Shown: positions 52,559 to 62,268 of the stretch, in pieces
How the letters are laid out: every line of letters begins with the position of its first letter
Position numbering within the stretch: the stretch's first letter is position 1
Assembly (NCBI RefSeq): GCF_015594725.1
Contig: NZ_JADNRC010000007.1
Location: 124,001 to 188,000, forward strand
DNA from: Flavobacterium sp. ALJ2
GTDB lineage: Bacteria; Bacteroidota; Bacteroidia; Flavobacteriales; Flavobacteriaceae
Direction of reading: 5' to 3'
DNA: 64,000 nt
Notes under the pieces: generated by a model
Databases searched by the model: none
The model's input: the letters and a program-made list of their open reading frames with translations, nothing else
What the model was told of the DNA's origin: nothing
Program-made: the position numbers and the translations under genes

Positions 52559-53830
52559 TTACACTTTAAAAATTAGTTTCTTTTTATAGAAAACCCAAAG
52601 GATAAGTGACCAGAAAATAGCATACGATATTGCATAAGCTAATGATGAATTTAATGGATTTTCAAAATAAGGTACAATTCCAAATTTGTAAATTAAAGTT
52701 TGAAGATTGATTTCTTCTGTCGCTATTTCGGGGTTTTGTACATTAATCGAACTTAAAACCCTTGGGATAATACCCGAAAAGAAAAACACAATCATAGGAT
52801 TTACTCCCCAAATTAAAAATAGCTTCGTCCATTTTTTATAGTTTGCTACATCAATTATGTAGTACAATAGAGTTAGGCATATTGTTGCTATACCTGCTGT
52901 GTACAAAACGTATGAGCTAGACCACAATGATTTGTTTATTGGGAATATGATGTCCCAAAGCAAACCAGTAATTATTAGAACAATTCCTGCGATGGTCAAT
53001 TTTTTTACAATTTCGATTTTAGGAATTTGTAAGTTCAGTACCTGTCCTATAAACATTCCTAGTATTCCTGTGCCTATAGCTGGTAAAGTACTCAAAACCC
53101 CTTCAGGGTCCCAAGTTTTAGAGTAGCTCCATAAATGTCCGTTTAACAATAAATTGTCTACCCAAGCCGCTAGATTCGTTCCTTTTTCAAAATTGGGAGC
53201 GCCAAATCCGGGAACTGGAACAAAAGCCATTAGAATCCAATACCCAAATAAAATTGAAGCTACAATTAGAAGTTGTGTTTTTAAATTTGTTTTTAAATAT
53301 AAAAGAGAGGTAAAGAAATATACAATCCCTATTCGTTGTAAAACACCAGGGATTCTTACGTCCTGATATGCTTCTATCTGACTGTATGCTAAAAATAATA
53401 AGATTGCAAAAATCCCTATAGCGAGGTAGGTTTTAATTTTTAAAGTAAAATTTCCTAAAAGGGCATACGCTACTACAAAGGTTACTGCTAGTCTAAGTAG
53501 TAATAATGGAATTCCTTCTAAACCAAATAATTGAATTCTGCTAAAATAAGCTAAATACAATCCTAAACAGAATATTCGCAAGGAACGAACTAGGATTTTA
53601 TTAAAAACACTTAAGTCTAAATGTTTGGTTGGCATTGCAAAAGGGATTGCTGTTCCCATTATAAAAACAAAAAAAGGGAATACTAAATCGGTAGGTGTAC
53701 AGCCGTGCCATTCGGCGTGTTCTAATGGCGGATATATAGAGGCCCAGCTTCCGGGGTTGTTGACTATTGTCATTAATAAAATCGTAAATCCCCTAAATAC
53801 ATCTAGCGATATTAAACGTTCTTTTGTCAT
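52559..53830 (-). CDS. NagX-like acyltransferase-family membrane protein (DUF5009 type)
   Basis: This 423-residue protein has about eleven membrane helices. The N-terminus RLISLDVFRGFTILLMTIVNNPG and HAEWHGCTPTDLVFPFFVFIMGTAI are hallmarks of the family related to human heparan-alpha-glucosaminide N-acetyltransferase. Bacterial NagX members lie in GlcNAc utilisation loci and are thought to take part in amino-sugar uptake or acetylation. Here it is the last gene of the MurNAc locus, 58 bases after anmK, consistent with handling amino sugars at the inner membrane. Confidence 0.82.
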   Translation of the reverse strand: MTKERLISLDVFRGFTILLMTIVNNPGSWASIYPPLEHAEWHGCTPTDLVFPFFVFIMGTAIPFAMPTKHLDLSVFNKILVRSLRIFCLGLYLAYFSRIQLFGLEGIPLLLLRLAVTFVVAYALLGNFTLKIKTYLAIGIFAILLFLAYSQIEAYQDVRIPGVLQRIGIVYFFTSLLYLKTNLKTQLLIVASILFGYWILMAFVPVPGFGAPNFEKGTNLAAWVDNLLLNGHLWSYSKTWDPEGVLSTLPAIGTGILGMFIGQVLNLQIPKIEIVKKLTIAGIVLIITGLLWDIIFPINKSLWSSSYVLYTAGIATICLTLLYYIIDVANYKKWTKLFLIWGVNPMIVFFFSGIIPRVLSSINVQNPEIATEEINLQTLIYKFGIVPYFENPLNSSLAYAISYAIFWSLILWVFYKKKLIFKV

Positions 53831-53888
53831 TGGTTTGGTTTGTTTTTTGGTTTCATTATTTATTTAAAATGAAAAATTTAAAATGTTT

Positions 53889-55097
53889 TTAGCTTGGAAA
53901 TGAAATTTTACCCATTGATACGGATGGAATTCCTTTGCGTGTTCCAAAATCTGAAGCTCCGCCAGAAACGGTTTCGTTTGCTAAAATGGCAAATAGTATA
54001 GCTTCTTTTGCATCTCCTGAAATTCCTAAAGTATCGGTGTTTGTAAAAGTGCAAGGCAAAAGCTCTTTTAGCCAACTTACTAATAATGGATTGTGAGCAC
54101 CTCCGCCTGACATATAAATTGTAAAACTTTCAATAGGATATGTGGTGTTGTTTATAGCTGTATGTATGGCGCTGGCAATAGTTTCGGCACTAAATCGGGT
54201 TAATGTTGCTAATAAATCTTCAACAGAAATGGCCGTAGTATTACTTTCGGTTTGAGCTTTTCGAACATATTCGATATTAAAAAGTTCTGGTCCTGTTGTT
54301 TTTGGGAAAGATGCAAGGAAGAACTCATTGGCTTTTAAAGCTTCTAAAAGAGAATTGTTTACGGTACCTTGCTTCGCGATTTCGGCATCTTTATCATAGG
54401 CTTTATCAGGAAACGAAAGTCTGGTAAAAGCATCGATTAAGGTGTTTCCTGTTCCTGTATCGGTAACAAAAACTTCTTCGGGATTACTACTTGATGGCAA
54501 ATAGGTGAAATTTGCAATACCACCCATATTAAGCATAATACGATTTTCGCCTTTTTTTCCAAACAAGAAATAATCTCCATAAACAGCTAGTGGAGCTCCT
54601 TCACCTCCCGCAGCAAGATGCTTTTGTCGGAAGTCAGACAGCGTTATAATTCCAGTTTTTACAGCAATATGATCTCCGTCGCCAATTTGTAAAGTAGCAT
54701 TGGGGAATTTTTCTTGCTGATGCAAAATCTTTGGAGCATGAAATACGGTTTGCCCATGTGAAGCTATTAAATCTACTTTGTTGGTTGGGATTCCCCAACG
54801 GTTTAAGCATTCTAAAATCATATTGGCATGAAGCACCCCAATCCATTCATTTAATAAAACCAGTTTCTGAAAATCGATTGTTTGTTTAGCAAACACGGTT
54901 CTGATTTCTGATTTTATTTCTTCGGAATAATCAACGGTATCAAATTGAACTAATTGAACTTCTGTGTTTTCACCAGAACCTGAGATTTTGCATAAAGCCA
55001 CATCAAGACCATCCAAAGATGTACCAGACATTAATCCGATAATAGTTCGGGAAGATTTTTGGGCAATTTTATATAGTGATTCCAGATTTGCGTTCAT
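53889..55097 (-). CDS. anmK: Anhydro-N-acetylmuramic acid kinase AnmK
   Basis: This 402-residue ASKHA-fold kinase opens the 1,6-anhydro ring and phosphorylates it, giving MurNAc-6-phosphate. Signatures are IGLMSGTSLDGLDVAL at the N-terminus, ASHGQTVFH, QIGDGDHIA, MLNMGGIANFTYL, DTGTGNTLIDAF and SGGGAHNPLL. Its product is the MurQ substrate, and murQ is in the same locus. It lies 39 bases after the GH3 gene. Confidence 0.96.
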   Translation of the reverse strand: MNANLESLYKIAQKSSRTIIGLMSGTSLDGLDVALCKISGSGENTEVQLVQFDTVDYSEEIKSEIRTVFAKQTIDFQKLVLLNEWIGVLHANMILECLNRWGIPTNKVDLIASHGQTVFHAPKILHQQEKFPNATLQIGDGDHIAVKTGIITLSDFRQKHLAAGGEGAPLAVYGDYFLFGKKGENRIMLNMGGIANFTYLPSSSNPEEVFVTDTGTGNTLIDAFTRLSFPDKAYDKDAEIAKQGTVNNSLLEALKANEFFLASFPKTTGPELFNIEYVRKAQTESNTTAISVEDLLATLTRFSAETIASAIHTAINNTTYPIESFTIYMSGGGAHNPLLVSWLKELLPCTFTNTDTLGISGDAKEAILFAILANETVSGGASDFGTRKGIPSVSMGKISFPS

Positions 55098-55136
55098 GAT
55101 TTTGTTTTTTTAAGTTCAACTAAATAGAACTGTTTC

Positions 55137-58136
55137 TTATTTTATAATAGCATCCTGAATGATTTGCTGAATATCTTCTCGGATTTTTCCTTTGGCTAAT
55201 TTATTTTCATCATTAATAACTTCGGGATAGGTTCTATTGGATAAAAATACATATACAATTTCTGTTTCTGGGTCAACCCAAGCTATGTTTCCTGTAAATC
55301 CGGTATGTCCAAAACTAGATTCAGAAACACAACCACAAGTTGGGCTATCTTTGCCAACTCTTTTATCAAAACCTAAACCTCTTTGAACTCCTTTGTCAGC
55401 GTAATAACAAGTGTTAAAAGCATCGAATGTTTGCTCAGAAAAATATTGCTTATTACCATAATTTCCTTTTTGTAAAAACAACTGCATCATTTTGGCAACA
55501 TCCATTGCATTCGAAAAAATTCCTGCATGGCCAGCTACTCCGCCTTCCATTGCTGCTGCCATGTCGTGAACATATCCTTGAATTACCTGATGTCTGAAAT
55601 AATTATCTATTTCGGTAGGAGCAATGTTACTTCTATCAAATTTATCTAGAGGATTGTATAGTGTATTGTTCATTCCGAGCGTGCTGTAAAAATTTTGTTG
55701 GCTCAGTTCTTCTAGTTTTTTATGCGTTTTTCTTTCTAAATATTCTTTCAGGATGATAAAGGTAAAATCGCTATATCTGTATTCCTTTTTTAAAGATAAT
55801 GGACTATCGGCAATGATCTTCATGATGGTGTCATGATAGTCATTTCTAATAAAAATACCGTCTGCAACTTTAGTCGAAAAGTCAGATTCAGCTACTCTAC
55901 GATAATATTTTGCAGAAGGCTTACCTTGGTTATCTAGCGTTGCTTTGTAAAAAGGAACCCAAGCTTGTAGTCCTGCATAATGCGTTAGTAAATCTTTGAA
56001 AGTGATATTTTCTTTATTTGTTTTTGCAAAAATTGGAACCATATCTTTTAATTTGGTATCCAGATTTACTTTTTCATTATCGTACAATTGCATCACGTTA
56101 GGCAGTGTTGAAATCATTTTTGAAATCGAGGCTACATCGTATAAATCCGAATTTGTAACTTTTCTGGTATTGTCATAGGTTTGGCTACCGTAAGATTTCT
56201 GGAAAATAACACTTCCTTTTCTAGCTACAAGAACTTGCATTCCGGGAGTCATTTTACCATCAATTGCTTTTTGTGCTATTGCATCAATTTTAGATAAAAT
56301 TAGCGGATTCATACCTACATTTTCTGGTTTTGTAAAACCTAAACGATTTATTTTTTCGGTCGCTAAACCATCATTTACATTAAAGGATGTATTAATAGAT
56401 ACGGGTAGTTTTCCTTTGGCTGGAATGGCTCCAAATAATAATTCTGCCGAAACTATCTGGCTAATATCTGAGTTTTGATAAGAAACTACTAATCCTTCGA
56501 TAGCATCAAAGTTAGTGATTGGCAATAGGGAATATGGTTTTGTGAAAATATCCAAAATCACTTTGTTGTGTTTTGCAATTTCTTGTAACCAAATCAGTTC
56601 AGTATCGGTGAAATTCTGTTTTTCCCAAGTTTTATTTACTTTGTGAAAACCGATGATAACAAGATCGTATTTATTTAATTCGTTGTTTAGGCTATCTATA
56701 TTAGTATTGGCTACTTCAGTTACTTCGGTGTATTTTTTTAATGTAGTAACAAAATCACTATTAACATCTTCTCCTAGTTTTACATAAGCAATTTTTTGAT
56801 CTAAGTTTTTGATAGGAAGGATTTCCTTTTCATTTTTTAACACAGTAATTGCGTTTTCATATAATTTATAGTGCAAGGCATCATTTTGTGGCGGATTAAG
56901 TTCATCGTTTATGTTTGCCATATCGATAGGTTTGTATTTGTTTAATCCTGCTTTAAACTTATAATGCAATATTTTTTTTACCGAATGTGCCAAGCGTTCT
57001 TCGGTAATAACACCTTCATTATAGGCTACTTCAAGTTTCTGAAACGCTACGGGTATATTTTCTGAACAAAGTAAAATATCATTTCCTGCAAGTAGTACAG
57101 CAATTTCTAAATCTCCAGGACCTTTAAAATTACTTGCGCCTTTCATCGCTAAACCATCGGTAAAAATTAAACCTTCAAAGCCCAATTCTTTTTGTAGCAG
57201 GTTAGTTACTACATTATAAGAAGCTGAAGAAGGAAGATTTAGTGTTGGCTCTAAACTAAGAATATTAAGATGGGCAACCATGACAGATACTAAACCTTCA
57301 TCGAAGATTCGCTTGTATGGGTATAATTCGACCAACTCGAGTCTGTCTTTTGAAAAATTAACCAAAGGCAATGCATGATGAGAATCTGTTGAGGTATCTC
57401 CATGTCCGGGAAAATGTTTTCCAGTACTAAAAACACCTTGGCTTTGTACACCTTTCATCAAGGCAATGGCTTTGTCACTTACGTTAACTTTATCTTCGCC
57501 AAATGAACGGTTTCCGATAATAGGATTTTTAGGATTGGTATTGATGTCAAGAACTGGAGCAAAATTAAAATGGATTCCGATTCGCTTGTTTTCGTTGGCC
57601 ATGTTTCTTCCAACATTCTCAATTAAGCTTAAATCCTGAATTGCACCCAAAGTCATATTCCATGGATAACGGTAGGTAGAGTCCAATCGCATACCCAATC
57701 CCCATTCGGCATCAATTCCTATGAATAGAGGAACTTTTGCTTTTGATTGGTATTGATTAGTCAATTTAGCTTGACGAACAGGTCCTCCTTGAAAAAATAT
57801 AACCCCGCCTACTTTATAGTCTTGAACTAATTTATTGATTTGATTGGTATGAACAGAATCTTTATTAGAATAGGCCGAAATCATAAATAGTTGACCTATT
57901 TTTTCCTGAACCGACATTTTGTTGTAAATACTATCGACCCAATTCGTTTCTCTTTCTGAATCTTTAAAGAATGTTTTCTTTTCGGATTTAATAGGAGCAA
58001 CATAAACAACTGTATCTTTTGTTGAGGAGTCATTTTTTGAATCTGTAACTGTGTTGTTTTTTCTGGAAACGCCACAATTGGTGATTAAAAATAAAAATGT
58101 GGCACAAAGGCTTATTTTTATAAAGTAATCTTTCAT
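55137..58136 (-). CDS. Lipoprotein fusing NagZ-like GH3 and serine beta-lactamase-type hydrolase
   Basis: This 999-residue protein starts at ATG 58136 (an upstream TTG at 58154 is less likely) with a lipoprotein signal ending LITNC. Residues about 55-400 form a GH3 beta-N-acetylglucosaminidase with KHFPGHGDTSTDSHH, the NagZ catalytic loop, and IFTDGLAMKGA. A GH3 C-terminal domain follows to about 600. The last 390 residues are a class C beta-lactamase/esterase-like domain with S-I-S-K, Y-S-D and HTGFTGN. Together they could release GlcNAc from muropeptides and cut an amide or ester bond in the envelope. Confidence 0.9.
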   Translation of the reverse strand: MKDYFIKISLCATFLFLITNCGVSRKNNTVTDSKNDSSTKDTVVYVAPIKSEKKTFFKDSERETNWVDSIYNKMSVQEKIGQLFMISAYSNKDSVHTNQINKLVQDYKVGGVIFFQGGPVRQAKLTNQYQSKAKVPLFIGIDAEWGLGMRLDSTYRYPWNMTLGAIQDLSLIENVGRNMANENKRIGIHFNFAPVLDINTNPKNPIIGNRSFGEDKVNVSDKAIALMKGVQSQGVFSTGKHFPGHGDTSTDSHHALPLVNFSKDRLELVELYPYKRIFDEGLVSVMVAHLNILSLEPTLNLPSSASYNVVTNLLQKELGFEGLIFTDGLAMKGASNFKGPGDLEIAVLLAGNDILLCSENIPVAFQKLEVAYNEGVITEERLAHSVKKILHYKFKAGLNKYKPIDMANINDELNPPQNDALHYKLYENAITVLKNEKEILPIKNLDQKIAYVKLGEDVNSDFVTTLKKYTEVTEVANTNIDSLNNELNKYDLVIIGFHKVNKTWEKQNFTDTELIWLQEIAKHNKVILDIFTKPYSLLPITNFDAIEGLVVSYQNSDISQIVSAELLFGAIPAKGKLPVSINTSFNVNDGLATEKINRLGFTKPENVGMNPLILSKIDAIAQKAIDGKMTPGMQVLVARKGSVIFQKSYGSQTYDNTRKVTNSDLYDVASISKMISTLPNVMQLYDNEKVNLDTKLKDMVPIFAKTNKENITFKDLLTHYAGLQAWVPFYKATLDNQGKPSAKYYRRVAESDFSTKVADGIFIRNDYHDTIMKIIADSPLSLKKEYRYSDFTFIILKEYLERKTHKKLEELSQQNFYSTLGMNNTLYNPLDKFDRSNIAPTEIDNYFRHQVIQGYVHDMAAAMEGGVAGHAGIFSNAMDVAKMMQLFLQKGNYGNKQYFSEQTFDAFNTCYYADKGVQRGLGFDKRVGKDSPTCGCVSESSFGHTGFTGNIAWVDPETEIVYVFLSNRTYPEVINDENKLAKGKIREDIQQIIQDAIIK

Positions 58137-58218
58137 ATCATTATTTTTTGGCAATTGAATCTAATTGTTTCTTAGTCTTCAATTGGTTAGTCAATATAGT
58201 TTTGTTTTTAACGTGGTT

Positions 58219-59727
58219 TTAAAAACTTATTTTTTCGCTACTGCGGGTACTTGTTAGGTATAATCCTAAATAGGTTATTAGTCCGTTTAGCACTATTAAT
58301 TCGTTATCAAATACGTATCCTGCAAACAATATTTTAGAGTTTTCATTTATTAAATACGTGAAGAAAGGAGATAGTAGGCATATAAATGGAACTAGTTTAT
58401 CATTTACGTTTCTTGATTTCTGAAACAATCCAAAAGCATATAATCCTAATAATGGACCATAGGTATAGGAAGCAACCTTGAATATCATTCCAACTACTGA
58501 ACTATCATTGATAGAATTAAAAATAAGTATGACAAAGAAAATCAATGCTGAAAAACTGATATGAACCAAATGTCTTATGCGTACTGAGTTTTTCTTATCG
58601 CTATTTTCTGCTTTGTCCATGCCTAAAAAATCGACACAAAAAGAAGTCGTTAATGCGGTTAATGCTGAATCTGTCGTAGCAAATGTTGCAGCAATAATTC
58701 CTAATAAAAATACGATTGCAGGAATTGTAGCCAAATGATTTAAGGCTATTTCTGGGAAAAGTAAATCGGTTCTTGGTTTGCCTGTAATTAAGTCAGTAGG
58801 AATTGCAATTCCATTTTTGTTTGCATAAATGTATAGTAAAGCCCCAACACTTAAAAAGAATATATTGATAATAACGAAGATTCCCGTAAAGGTAAACATG
58901 TTTTTTTGTGCTTCTCCAATGTTTTTGCAGCTCAGGTTTTTTTGCATTAAATCCTGATCTAGTCCTGTCATTGCTATAGTTACAAACATTCCTCCTAATA
59001 TTTGCTTTATAAAATGAAATTTGCTTCCTAGAAAATCATCAAAGAAAAATATTTTTGAATAGTTACTATTTTTTACTTCTTCGAAAGCGCCAATAGCACT
59101 TAAGTCCATGCGGTCACAAATAAAATAAATAGTAAGGAAAACAGAAGTAACTAAGAAAAATGTCTGCAAAGTATCTGTAATAATAATAGTTTTTAGTCCG
59201 CCTCTATAAGTGTAAGAAAAAATTAAAACTAAAGACATTAATACTGTAAAAGCAAAAGGAATACCATAATAATCAAATACAAAACGCTGCAATACGATTA
59301 CAACTAAGTAGAGTCGGAATGCAGAACTCACAGTTCTACTGATTAAGAAAATAGAGGCTGCAGTTTTATAACTGTAAAACCCCATTCTTTGTTCTATATA
59401 TCCATAAATAGAGGTTAAATTCATTCGATAATACAGCGGTAACAATAACTTTGTAATTATTATAAATCCGATAGCGTTACCTAATACAAACTGAAAATAT
59501 TTGAATTGTTCTCCACTTGCTGCACCTACTTCTCCTGGAACTGAGATAAAAGTTACTCCAGAAAGGGCAGTTCCAATCATCCCAAAAGCAACTAGATACC
59601 ATTTTGAGTTTTTATTAGCTGTGAAAAAAGCTTCATTTCCATCATCTTTTTTGCTGACTCTATGTGATATATAGAATAGTGTTCCGAAATAAACGATGAT
59701 TAGGATGAGGATTGTGCTTGGTGTCAT
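58219..59727 (-). CDS. Sodium:solute symporter family transporter
   Basis: This 502-residue SSS-family (LeuT-fold) permease has about 13 helices. GTALSGVTFISVPGEVG and YFQFVLGNAIGFIIITKLLLP are typical of sugar-type SSS members, and ATTDSALTALTTSFCVDFLG carries the sodium-site region in helix 8. In a MurNAc locus it most likely carries MurNAc, anhydro-MurNAc or a GlcNAc-MurNAc disaccharide across the inner membrane; this is inferred from context. A stable hairpin separates it from murQ. Confidence 0.9.
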   Translation of the reverse strand: MTPSTILILIIVYFGTLFYISHRVSKKDDGNEAFFTANKNSKWYLVAFGMIGTALSGVTFISVPGEVGAASGEQFKYFQFVLGNAIGFIIITKLLLPLYYRMNLTSIYGYIEQRMGFYSYKTAASIFLISRTVSSAFRLYLVVIVLQRFVFDYYGIPFAFTVLMSLVLIFSYTYRGGLKTIIITDTLQTFFLVTSVFLTIYFICDRMDLSAIGAFEEVKNSNYSKIFFFDDFLGSKFHFIKQILGGMFVTIAMTGLDQDLMQKNLSCKNIGEAQKNMFTFTGIFVIINIFFLSVGALLYIYANKNGIAIPTDLITGKPRTDLLFPEIALNHLATIPAIVFLLGIIAATFATTDSALTALTTSFCVDFLGMDKAENSDKKNSVRIRHLVHISFSALIFFVILIFNSINDSSVVGMIFKVASYTYGPLLGLYAFGLFQKSRNVNDKLVPFICLLSPFFTYLINENSKILFAGYVFDNELIVLNGLITYLGLYLTSTRSSEKISF

Positions 59728-59765
59728 TTTATAGCTTTTGTGGTTTGGTTTTTATTCTTTTGATT

Positions 59766-59798
59766 AAACCTAACAGATTTTAAAAATCTGCTAGGTTT
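59766..59798. repeat. Intergenic hairpin between murQ and the symporter gene
   Basis: The 15-base arms 59766-59780 and 59784-59798 (AAACCTAACAG... and ...CTGCTAGGTTT) pair with one A-C mismatch and a 3-base loop. It is within an otherwise same-strand gene set, so it may attenuate or stabilise the message. The sequence looks like the dispersed AACCTAACAGG-type hairpins I associate with flavobacterial genomes. Confidence 0.5.
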
Positions 59799-59875
59799 TC
59801 GTTAAATCTCGAAAGTTATAGATTGTGGTCTTAATTTGTATAAATCTATAAAAAAGATTTTGATTAGTCTGCTTT

Positions 59876-60703
59876 TTAAATTTCTAGATTTTTGTTCTCA
59901 GCTAATAAAACTGCTCTAACACTTTTGTGTTTTTTTAATAATTCAGAAGCTCGTTTTTCGTCAATATGAAGTTCTTCTACAATCATTTCAACACCTCTTT
60001 GTACTAGTTTTTTATTAGACAATTGCATGTCTATCATTTTGTTGCCGTAAATCCTACCTAGTTTAATCATAACTGATGTCGAAATCATATTTAAGACTAA
60101 TTTTTGAGATGTTCCAGCTTTCATTCTGGTGCTTCCTGTGAGGAATTCTGGACCTACAATCAATTCGATAGGATGATCTGCTTGTTTTGATATCAGACTG
60201 GCACTATTGCACGAAATGCTAGCTGTAATGATATTGTTTTCTCTAGCTTTTTTTAGTCCACCAATAACATAAGGAGTATTCCCAGAAGCGGCAATTCCTA
60301 GCACTATATCTAAGCTCGAAATATCATAAGCAGATAAATCTCTCCAAGCCTGATTAATATCGTCTTCGGCATTTTCTACTGCTTTTCTAATGGCTGAGTC
60401 GCCACCTGCTATGATACCAATAATCCAATTATCAGGTACTCCAAAAGTTGGAGGACATTCGGAAGCGTCAAGAATACCAATTCTTCCAGATGTACCTGCG
60501 CCGATATAAAATAGTCTTCCGCCAAGTTTCATTTTAGAAACGATAGCATCTACTAATTTTTCAATATTTGGAATCTGTTTCTCAACGATATTGGCTACTT
60601 TTTTATCTTCATTATTTATATTTGAGAGTAATTCATTGGTACTCATTTTATCTAAATTCGAATAAAGAGATTCTCTTTCTGTATCTGGATTTATTTTTGC
60701 CAT
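59876..60703 (-). CDS. murQ: N-acetylmuramic acid 6-phosphate etherase MurQ
   Basis: This 275-residue SIS-domain lyase splits MurNAc-6-phosphate into GlcNAc-6-phosphate and D-lactate. Signatures are YIGAGTSGRIGILDASECPPTFG, with the catalytic Glu in SECP, and EFLTGSTRMKAGTSQKLVLNM. A C-terminal helical domain is retained. The length is slightly below E. coli MurQ. It is the central step linking AnmK and the upstream hydrolases to amino-sugar metabolism. Confidence 0.96.
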   Translation of the reverse strand: MAKINPDTERESLYSNLDKMSTNELLSNINNEDKKVANIVEKQIPNIEKLVDAIVSKMKLGGRLFYIGAGTSGRIGILDASECPPTFGVPDNWIIGIIAGGDSAIRKAVENAEDDINQAWRDLSAYDISSLDIVLGIAASGNTPYVIGGLKKARENNIITASISCNSASLISKQADHPIELIVGPEFLTGSTRMKAGTSQKLVLNMISTSVMIKLGRIYGNKMIDMQLSNKKLVQRGVEMIVEELHIDEKRASELLKKHKSVRAVLLAENKNLEI

Positions 60704-60801
60704 TTTTATTTTTTTTTAACTTTTTTTTGAAGACACGTTTAATGTTATTGTTTTATTGAATAACAGTCTGATTTTATTCGATAATAAATAAGTGTATTGA
60801 T
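60704..60801. other. Intergenic region murQ-namZ with small inverted repeat
   Basis: TGTTATT (60743-60749) pairs with AATAACA (60759-60765) around a 9-base loop. No TAnnTTTG is seen on the minus strand, so murQ is probably read from further upstream. Confidence 0.35.
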
Positions 60802-62001
60802 TTAATAGATTAGATATTTCATGCGCATTTTTTTAAATGATTCTAAATCCTTCTGCCATGTTTTTCTAATTTTACTTTCGGAAATTCCGCTTTCAATTTG
60901 CTGTTGTAGTTTTTTTGTTCCAGCAAGTTTTGTAAAAAAAGGATTGAAAAATTTAGTTTTATCACTCGTATTTTGATAGGCTTTAATTAGCCATTTTAGT
61001 TCTAATTTTGTGAGTTTAGGATATGCTGTTAAATCTTCTCCAAAACATTCTTTTCCATTATATAATGGGTCTTTGGCTCCAAAATTTGGTTTAGGTGTAA
61101 AACTAAAATTTGTTTTTGCTAAAAAAGGAGAGCCATAAATTTGGAATTGTTTTTCAGTTCCGCGTCCCATACTCACATTAGTTCCTTCAAAAAGGCACAA
61201 ACTTGCATATAGATTTATAGATTGGTCATTTGGCAAATTAGGAGATGGTTTTGCAAGTAAGCTATATTCCATTTTTCGATTATAGTCTATACAAGGAATA
61301 ACAGTTAATTTGCATTGAATTCCGTTTTTAAGCCATTTTTCACCATTTATCATCTGAGCATATTCACCGATGGTTAGACCATGAAGAAGAGGGATAGGGT
61401 GCATGCCCACAAAACTGGTGAATTCTTTTTCTAAAAGAGGGCCATCTACAATAGCTCCATTAGGGTTGGGTCTGTCAAGTATCATAAGTGGAATTCCATT
61501 TTCTGCACAAGCTTCCATAACATAGTGTAAAGAAGAGATGTAAGTGTAAAAACGTGCTCCAACATCTTGCAGATCAAATACCATAACATCTATTCCTGCT
61601 AATTGTGCTGCTTTTGGTTTTTTATTGTCTCCATAAAGAGAGATAATTGGGAGTCCTGTTTTTGGGTCTTTTGCATCTACTACATGTTCGCCAGCATCAG
61701 CCGTTCCTCTAAATCCGTGCTCAGGGGCAAAAATGGTTTGAACAGCAATTTTTTTCTCTAATAAGAAATCTACCAAGTGCATTTTGTTAGACAAAATTCC
61801 TGTTTGATTCGTAACGATTCCTACTTTTTTATCTTTTAATATAGGCAGGTATTTTTTATAATTATCAGCGCCGGTTTTAATAATCGGATTATTGATTTCT
61901 ATAGTGTTGTTTTTTGCAACTGGCTGAAATGTATTTGAATAGGATGGAATATAAAATACAGTTGCTATAAAAAGAGCACCTTTTGCTATGAGTTTTATCA
62001 T
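60802..62001 (-). CDS. namZ: Exo-beta-N-acetylmuramidase NamZ family (DUF1343)
   Basis: This 399-residue exported protein has a signal peptide (MIKLIAKGALFIATVFYIPSYS). The DUF1343 signatures are KVGIVTNQTGI, IFAPEHGFRGTADAG (with the Glu described as catalytic in NamZ), YGDNKKP, FDLQDVGARFYTYI, DRPNPNG and SMGRGTEKQFQIYG. NamZ removes MurNAc from the non-reducing end of peptidoglycan fragments (GH171). It lies between susD and murQ, so the released MurNAc would feed the same pathway. Confidence 0.93.
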   Translation of the reverse strand: MIKLIAKGALFIATVFYIPSYSNTFQPVAKNNTIEINNPIIKTGADNYKKYLPILKDKKVGIVTNQTGILSNKMHLVDFLLEKKIAVQTIFAPEHGFRGTADAGEHVVDAKDPKTGLPIISLYGDNKKPKAAQLAGIDVMVFDLQDVGARFYTYISSLHYVMEACAENGIPLMILDRPNPNGAIVDGPLLEKEFTSFVGMHPIPLLHGLTIGEYAQMINGEKWLKNGIQCKLTVIPCIDYNRKMEYSLLAKPSPNLPNDQSINLYASLCLFEGTNVSMGRGTEKQFQIYGSPFLAKTNFSFTPKPNFGAKDPLYNGKECFGEDLTAYPKLTKLELKWLIKAYQNTSDKTKFFNPFFTKLAGTKKLQQQIESGISESKIRKTWQKDLESFKKMRMKYLIY

Positions 62002-62208
62002 TTTAGTTTGCTGTTTAAAAGTTAGTAGGCTGAAATGGACTAAATAAAATTTTTAATTATTGTTTGATTGGTATTCTGTATTCCTTGATTGTTGTTGTAG
62101 TTAATTAAAGATAGTGTTTATCTGATATTTCAGACTAGGAATTTTATTTTCGTCAGCTCTTATTTCATTTATATTTTCGATGTGCGAATATATAATTTTT
62201 AAAATACC

Positions 62209-62234
62209 ACCTCTGGATATTTAAGTCCAGAGGT
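62209..62234 (-). terminator. Hairpin after the SusD-like gene
   Basis: ACCTCTGGA (62209-62217) pairs perfectly with TCCAGAGGT (62226-62234) around an 8-base loop, 35 bases beyond the minus-strand stop. It is followed on that strand by a T-rich stretch. It may partly separate susC/susD expression from the enzymes downstream. Confidence 0.65.
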
Positions 62235-62268
62235 AGTTTGTTATTTTATCAGATTTTGTAATTACGAA

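Noticed and set aside
58153..58186. CAATTGAA/TTCAATTG inverted repeat between the symporter and GH3 genes as an operator
   Set aside because: AT-rich 8-base match with a long 18-base spacer; chance occurrence is likely at this composition.
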